Part shown: positions 59,293 through 64,000 of the stretch, piece after piece | Position numbering within the stretch: the first letter of the stretch is position 1 | How the letters are laid out: the number at the start of each line of letters is the position of its first letter | Assembly: GCF_020099395.1 (NCBI RefSeq) | Contig: NZ_CP083590.1 | Location: 124,001-188,000, forward strand | Direction of reading: 5' to 3' | Source: Streptomyces mobaraensis | Lineage (GTDB): Bacteria > Actinomycetota > Actinomycetes > Streptomycetales > Streptomycetaceae | Length of the DNA: 64,000 bases | Position numbers and translations under genes: made by a program | The notes under the pieces: model-generated | Database searches by the model: none | Told to the model about the DNA's origin: nothing | What the model saw: the letters and a program-made list of their open reading frames with translations, nothing else

Positions 59293-62200
59293 CTACCGCC
59301 GTTCCAGTGCCGCGTTCAGCAGCGGCCCGATGAGGGAAAGCGCCTCGGGCTTGAGCATGTGCTCATGCCGTACCGGGACGGGGTGGACGCGCACTCCGCC
59401 GCCCACATGGGGCAGCCAGGCTTCCGGGGAGCGGCGGGGGTCGTCCGAGGGCCATTCGGCCGCGGATTCCTCGGCGGTGAACAGGGTGAGTTCACCGCCG
59501 AACCGCTGGGGGACAAAGGCGTCCAGCAGTTCCGGCACCCGCATAAAGAGCCCGATGACCCGGGTGAGGACGTCCTGTTCCAGCAGCAGGTCGGCCCGCG
59601 CGCCGCTCTGGCCGCGGATCAGTTCGGTCAACTCCTCAGGAGACAGGTCCTTTTCGCCCGGCTGTCCGCGGTCATAGCCGGTGATCTCCTCGAAGAGGAG
59701 GGCCAGGATGTCGTTCCGGCCGAGTTCGGGGAGTTCTTCACCGGGTCTGCGGGCCGGGGGGAAGGAATCCAGGACGGCGAGGAGTCCCACTTCTTCCCCT
59801 TCGGCCTCCAGGCGGGTGGCGATGGAGTGTGCGACCAGTCCGCCGAAGGACCAGCCGAGCAGGTGGTAGGGCCCGCTGGGCTGTACGGTGCGGATCTGCG
59901 CCAGGTAGTCGGCGGCCATCTCCTCGATGGCGGCGGCGGGCGGCTGTGCCCCGGTGAGGCCGCGTGCCTGGAGCCCGTAGACCGGGCGGCCGGGCGCGAT
60001 ATGCCCCAGCAGACCGGCGTACGGCCAGCTGATGCCCGCGGCGGGGTGGACACAGAACAGCGGCGGACGGCTGCCGGCGGTCCGCAGGGGCAGCAGGACG
60101 CCCAGGGCGTCCATGGCCATCCCGCCGTGCAGGCGGCCGGCCAGCGCGGCCGGGGTCGGGGCCTCGAACAGGGCGCGTACGCCGAGCTCCACACCTAGGA
60201 CCGCCTTGATCCGGGACATCAGCCGGGTGGCCAGCAGGGAGTGGCCGCCCATGTCGAAGAAGCTGTCGTCGGCGCCCACCGTGGTGTCCAGCACCTCGCC
60301 GAACAGTTCGCACAGCAGCCGCTCCTCCTCGCTGCGGGCCGCGCGGGACGTGGAAGCGAATTCGGGTGCGGGCAGGGCGGTCCGGTCCAGCTTGCCATTG
60401 GCGGTCAGCGGGAAGGCGTCCAGCACCACCACCGCGGCCGGGACCATAAACTCCGGCAGCCGGGTACGGGCGAACTCGCGCAGCGCGGCGGCCAGTTGGG
60501 GATCAGGCCGGCCGGTGGTCACATGGGCGACCAGCCGTTGTCCCTCATGGACCGACACCAGTGCCCGGGACACGTCCGGGTGTTCGGCCAGCACCGCTTC
60601 GATCTCGCCGGGTTCGATCCGGAAGCCCCGTACCTTGACCTGGTCGTCCGCACGGCGGACAAACCGCAGCTCGCCGTCGGCGCACCAGCGCGCCAGGTCG
60701 CCCGTGCGGTACATCCGTTCCCCCGCGTCGAAGGGGGATGCCACAAAGCGCCCGGCGGTCAGCGCGGGACGGCGGACATAGCCGCGGGCCAGTCCGGCGC
60801 CCGCCAGGTACAGCTCTCCAGTCACCCCGATGCCCACCGGGCGCAGGCGCTCGTCCAGCACATAGGCGCGGATGTTGTCCACGGGGGTGCCGATGGCCGG
60901 GGTGGACCAGGCGGCGACATCCTCGGGGAGGGTGTGCGCGGTGACCACATGGGTCTCGCTGGGCCCGTAGTTGTTGTGCAGTCGCCGTCCGGGAACCTGC
61001 CGGAAGAACTCGCTCATATGCGGGCTCAAGGTCAGCGGTTCTCCGGCCTGGACCACCTCGCGCAGTGCGGGCAGGGCGTGGCCATTGGCGAGAGCCGCCT
61101 CGCACAGGGCGTCGATGACCAGGTTGGGGGCGAACAGTTCGTTCACCCGGTGCCGTTCCAGCCAGTCCGCCAGGAGTTCCGGGCTGTAGCGGATGTCGTC
61201 GGAGGGGATCACCAGTGTCTTGCCGGAGAGCACCGTGGAGAGGATCTCCTGTACCGAGACGTCAAAGCTGAGCGCGGAGAACTGGGCGGTCCGGGTGCCC
61301 GGTGCGACCGGCAGTACTTTGCCGTGCCAGGCCAGCAGGTTGGCCAGCGCACCGCTGGGCATGGCGACGCCCTTGGGGCGGCCGGTGGAACCGGAGGTGT
61401 AGACGACATAGGCCGGCTGAGCGGGATGGCGGCCGGTGACCACGGGATTGGTATCGGGCTGGTCCTCGGTGGCGAGCGGCTGGTCGAGGACCAGTACCGG
61501 GCGTGTGTCGTCGAGCATGTAGGCGATGCGCTCGGCCGGGTAGCCGGGGTCGACCGGCAGATAGGCCGCGCCGGACTTCAGTACGGCCAGTATCGCCACC
61601 ACCATCTCGGCGGACCGGGGCAGCTTCAGGGCGACCACCCGCTCGGGCCCGGCGCCCTTGCCCATCAGCAGGTGAGCGAGCCGGTTGGCCCGGGAGTTGA
61701 GTTCCGCGTAGGTCAGCTCGGTGTCCTGGCAGACCACGGCCGGAACGTCGGGGGTGAGTGCGGCCCGCGCCTCGAAGAGTTCCGCGAGGCCGGCCGTGGG
61801 CTGTTCGCGTGTGGTGTCGTTCCACTCCACCAGGGTCAGCCGGCGCTCCCGCTCGTCGAGCAGGTCCAGTTCGCCGACCGGTAGTTCGGGGTCGGCCATG
61901 ACAGCCGTGAGCAGCCTGCCGAGCCGGGTCGTGAGGGATGCCACCGTGGCGCGGTCGAAGGTGTCGGTGCTGAACTCGACCTGGCCGTCGAGGCCGCCCT
62001 CCGGGTGCTCGGCGATGCTGAACACCAGGTCCATCCTGGCCGTCGCGGTGCCGGCCGGCACCGAAGCGGCGGTGAGGCCGGGCAGGCCGAGGCGGGCTCC
62101 GGTGGTGTTCTGCCAGGCGAGCATGGTCTGGAACAGGGGGTGGTGGGACAGCGCTCTGGCCGGGTTCAGCGTCTCCACCAGGTACTCGAAGGGCACGTCC

Positions 62201-64000
62201 TGGTGGGCGTAGGCATCGAGGTCCACTTCCCGTACCCGGGCGAGCAGTTCGAGGAAGGTGGGGTCGCCGGAGACATCGGTGCGCAGCACCAGGGTGTTGA
62301 CGAAGAAGCCCACCAGCTCGTCGAGGGCCTCGTCGGTGCGGCCCGCGATGGGGCTGCCGATGGGGATGTCCTCGCCGGCACCGGATCGGTGCAACAGGGC
62401 CACCAGGGCCGCGTGCACCACCATGAATACGGTGGCGCCGCCGGTGCGCGCCAGTTCCACCAGGCCCCGGTGCAGTTCGGCGTCCCAGTGGAAGGTGTGG
62501 GTCTCGCCCCGGTAGCTGGCCATGGCCGGGTGGGGACGGTCGGTGGGCAGCTCGATCCGCTCGGGCAGTCCCTCCAGTGTCCGTTTCCAGTAGTCGAGTT
62601 GGGGCTCCAGCGCCTGCGCGAGCCGGTCGCGTTGCCACAGGGTGTAGTCGGCGTACTGCACGGGCAGGGCGTCCCACTTCGGGTGGGCGCCGAGCAGCCG
62701 GGCCTCGTAGGCGGTGGCGAGGTCGCGCCACAGTGGTTCCAGGGACCATCCGTCGGCCGCGATGTGGTGCAGCACCAGGGTGAGGATGTGCTCCTGAGGC
62801 CCGAGTGCCAGAAGTTCGGCGCGCAGGGGGATTTCGGTGCTCAGGTCGAAGAGGTGCCGGACGGCGGAGGCCACCGTCTCGTCGAGCTGGTCATGGGACA
62901 CCGGGCGGACCTTCAGGGCGGGGCGGGCCACCTCGCCGTCCAGCACCTGCTGATAGGGGGTGTCGTCGTGGTCGCGGAAGACGGTGCGCAGGCTCTCGTG
63001 CCGGACCACCACATCGGCCAGCGCCTCCTGCAACGCGCCCTGGTCGAGCGGACCGGTCAGCCGCACCACCAGCGGCACATTGTAGGTAGCCGAAGGCCCT
63101 TCCAGCCGGTTGAGGAACCACAACCGGTTCTGGGAGAACGACAACGGCAGCCGCTCGGGACGAGCCATCGGCTCCAACGCCGCACGCGCCTGACCGGCTC
63201 CGGCCAGCACCCGCGCCAGGCCGGACACAGTGGGCGCCTCGAAAAGCGCCCGCACACCGAGTTCGGCACCGAACGCGGAACGCACCCTGGACACCAGCCG
63301 GGTGGCCAGCAGGGAGTGGCCGCCCAGATCGAAGAAACTGTCCTCCACGCCCACTTCGGACACACCAAGAACATCGGCGAACAGCCCACAGAGAATTTCC
63401 TCGGTCGGATTACGAGGAGCAAGGGCGGAGCCGGAGTCGAATACCGGCTCGGGAAGGGCGGCCCGGTCCACCTTGCCGTTGACGGTCACCGGGAACTCCT
63501 CGTGGAGGACAAATGCCGCCGGAATCGTGAATTCGGGAAGCCTGGTGCGGAGGAAGTCATGGACGGCCTCCGGTATTCCGGCCGGGTCGGCGTCGTCGGC
63601 CGGTATGACATGGGCGACCAGCTGGTCACGGTGGACTGTGACCACTGCTCTGGCAACGGGAGGGAATTCACTGATGACGGCTTCGATTTCGCCGGGTTCG
63701 ATCCGGAAACCACGGACCTTGACCTGCTCATCCGCACGACCGACGAACTCCAGCCGACCATCCCTCCGCCATCGCACCAAATCCCCGGTCCGATACATCC
63801 GCCCACCCTCACCAAACGGACAGGCCACAAAACGCTCCGCCGTCAAACCCGCACGCCCCGCATACCCACGCGCAACCCCCTCACCCACCACATACAACTC
63901 CCCCACCACACCCACCGGAACAGGCCTCAACCACCCGTCCAGCACAAAACAACCCACCCCATCAATGGGCCGCCCCAACGACGGCACACCGCCATCACCA
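59293..64000 (-). CDS. Nonribosomal peptide synthetase, terminal modules with thioesterase (5' end outside window)
   Basis: This is the C-terminal 1568 or so residues of an NRPS; the frame is open through the right edge. Numbered from Val at 63987, the order is: end of an A domain ([27 protein letters not shown]), PCP (GGHS Ser225), C domain (HHIAADG, His407, LCL-type in appearance), a full A domain, PCP (GGHS Ser1250) and a type I thioesterase (GWSFGG Ser1380). Aligned by eye to GrsA, the complete A domain pocket reads D-V-Q-L-V-A-N-V-V-K, close to the proline code DVQLIAHVVK. The last residue is therefore probably proline or a related imino acid, and the TE releases the peptide. The gene is separated from the lanthipeptide locus by the IS remnant. 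Confidence 0.95.
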   Translation of the reverse strand, partial: GDGGVPSLGRPIDGVGCFVLDGWLRPVPVGVVGELYVVGEGVARGYAGRAGLTAERFVACPFGEGGRMYRTGDLVRWRRDGRLEFVGRADEQVKVRGFRIEPGEIEAVISEFPPVARAVVTVHRDQLVAHVIPADDADPAGIPEAVHDFLRTRLPEFTIPAAFVLHEEFPVTVNGKVDRAALPEPVFDSGSALAPRNPTEEILCGLFADVLGVSEVGVEDSFFDLGGHSLLATRLVSRVRSAFGAELGVRALFEAPTVSGLARVLAGAGQARAALEPMARPERLPLSFSQNRLWFLNRLEGPSATYNVPLVVRLTGPLDQGALQEALADVVVRHESLRTVFRDHDDTPYQQVLDGEVARPALKVRPVSHDQLDETVASAVRHLFDLSTEIPLRAELLALGPQEHILTLVLHHIAADGWSLEPLWRDLATAYEARLLGAHPKWDALPVQYADYTLWQRDRLAQALEPQLDYWKRTLEGLPERIELPTDRPHPAMASYRGETHTFHWDAELHRGLVELARTGGATVFMVVHAALVALLHRSGAGEDIPIGSPIAGRTDEALDELVGFFVNTLVLRTDVSGDPTFLELLARVREVDLDAYAHQDVPFEYLVETLNPARALSHHPLFQTMLAWQNTTGARLGLPGLTAASVPAGTATARMDLVFSIAEHPEGGLDGQVEFSTDTFDRATVASLTTRLGRLLTAVMADPELPVGELDLLDERERRLTLVEWNDTTREQPTAGLAELFEARAALTPDVPAVVCQDTELTYAELNSRANRLAHLLMGKGAGPERVVALKLPRSAEMVVAILAVLKSGAAYLPVDPGYPAERIAYMLDDTRPVLVLDQPLATEDQPDTNPVVTGRHPAQPAYVVYTSGSTGRPKGVAMPSGALANLLAWHGKVLPVAPGTRTAQFSALSFDVSVQEILSTVLSGKTLVIPSDDIRYSPELLADWLERHRVNELFAPNLVIDALCEAALANGHALPALREVVQAGEPLTLSPHMSEFFRQVPGRRLHNNYGPSETHVVTAHTLPEDVAAWSTPAIGTPVDNIRAYVLDERLRPVGIGVTGELYLAGAGLARGYVRRPALTAGRFVASPFDAGERMYRTGDLARWCADGELRFVRRADDQVKVRGFRIEPGEIEAVLAEHPDVSRALVSVHEGQRLVAHVTTGRPDPQLAAALREFARTRLPEFMVPAAVVVLDAFPLTANGKLDRTALPAPEFASTSRAARSEEERLLCELFGEVLDTTVGADDSFFDMGGHSLLATRLMSRIKAVLGVELGVRALFEAPTPAALAGRLHGGMAMDALGVLLPLRTAGSRPPLFCVHPAAGISWPYAGLLGHIAPGRPVYGLQARGLTGAQPPAAAIEEMAADYLAQIRTVQPSGPYHLLGWSFGGLVAHSIATRLEAEGEEVGLLAVLDSFPPARRPGEELPELGRNDILALLFEEITGYDRGQPGEKDLSPEELTELIRGQSGARADLLLEQDVLTRVIGLFMRVPELLDAFVPQRFGGELTLFTAEESAAEWPSDDPRRSPEAWLPHVGGGVRVHPVPVRHEHMLKPEALSLIGPLLNAALERR

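Overview
The window looks like Streptomyces or a close relative: very high GC with G/C in almost every third codon position, frequent GTG starts, ATGA/GTGA/TGATG-type gene couplings, GC-rich hairpin terminators, and a density of biosynthetic genes typical of the accessory parts of a Streptomyces chromosome. No tRNA, rRNA or CRISPR array was recognised.

Layout. (1) 1-19.8 kb: two collinear modular type I polyketide synthase genes (the first cut by the left edge). Every module seen is KS-AT-DH-KR-ACP without ER, three ATs carry the malonyl signature and one the methylmalonyl signature, so this part of the line should build a polyene segment with one methyl branch. Both proteins end in docking segments and neither has a thioesterase, so the line continues elsewhere. 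(2) 20.1-22.6 kb: a SAM methyltransferase, an XRE-cupin regulator and a CPYC-type FAD oxidoreductase linked by a shared 13-bp operator-like palindrome. (3) 23.0-30.4 kb: a sensor kinase, response regulator and DHA2 drug exporter, divergent from a MacB-like ABC ATPase and FtsX-type permease. (4) 30.7-37.7 kb: a type II thioesterase, then an srsABC-like phenolic-lipid operon (type III PKS, ICMT-type methyltransferase, flavin hydroxylase) with an acyl-CoA ligase and a divergent UbiA-family prenyltransferase, followed by an FMN reductase. (5) 37.8-48.4 kb: a redox-rich block with a two-component flavin monooxygenase under an apparent GntR operator pair, a five-gene operon (UbiG-like methyltransferase, MenA-like prenyltransferase, Baeyer-Villiger monooxygenase, DUF2834-like membrane protein, 3-hydroxybenzoate-6-hydroxylase-like enzyme), and two tandem cytokinin-dehydrogenase-like FAD oxidases.

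(6) 48.4-53.1 kb: mostly housekeeping or secreted proteins: an EF-hand protein, three small exported proteins, a YciI-like protein with a divergent LysR regulator, and a GH46 chitosanase. (7) 53.4-58.0 kb: a class IV lanthipeptide locus: LanL synthetase, three short precursor peptides (47, 43 and 42 aa), the first overlapping the lanL 3' end by 104 nt, then a free-standing LanC-like cyclase. (8) 58.1-59.1 kb: a decayed IS5-type transposase beside a truncated gene tail. (9) 59.3-64.0 kb: the terminal part of a nonribosomal peptide synthetase (A-PCP | C-A-PCP-TE) on the minus strand, running off the right edge; its complete A domain has a proline-like pocket.

The most unusual parts are the lanthipeptide locus with multiple Cys-rich precursors plus an extra cyclase, and the methyltransferase/prenyltransferase/monooxygenase operon with the twin FAD oxidases, which I cannot match to a described pathway. 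Alignments and codes below were read by eye from the sequence; no database search was run.
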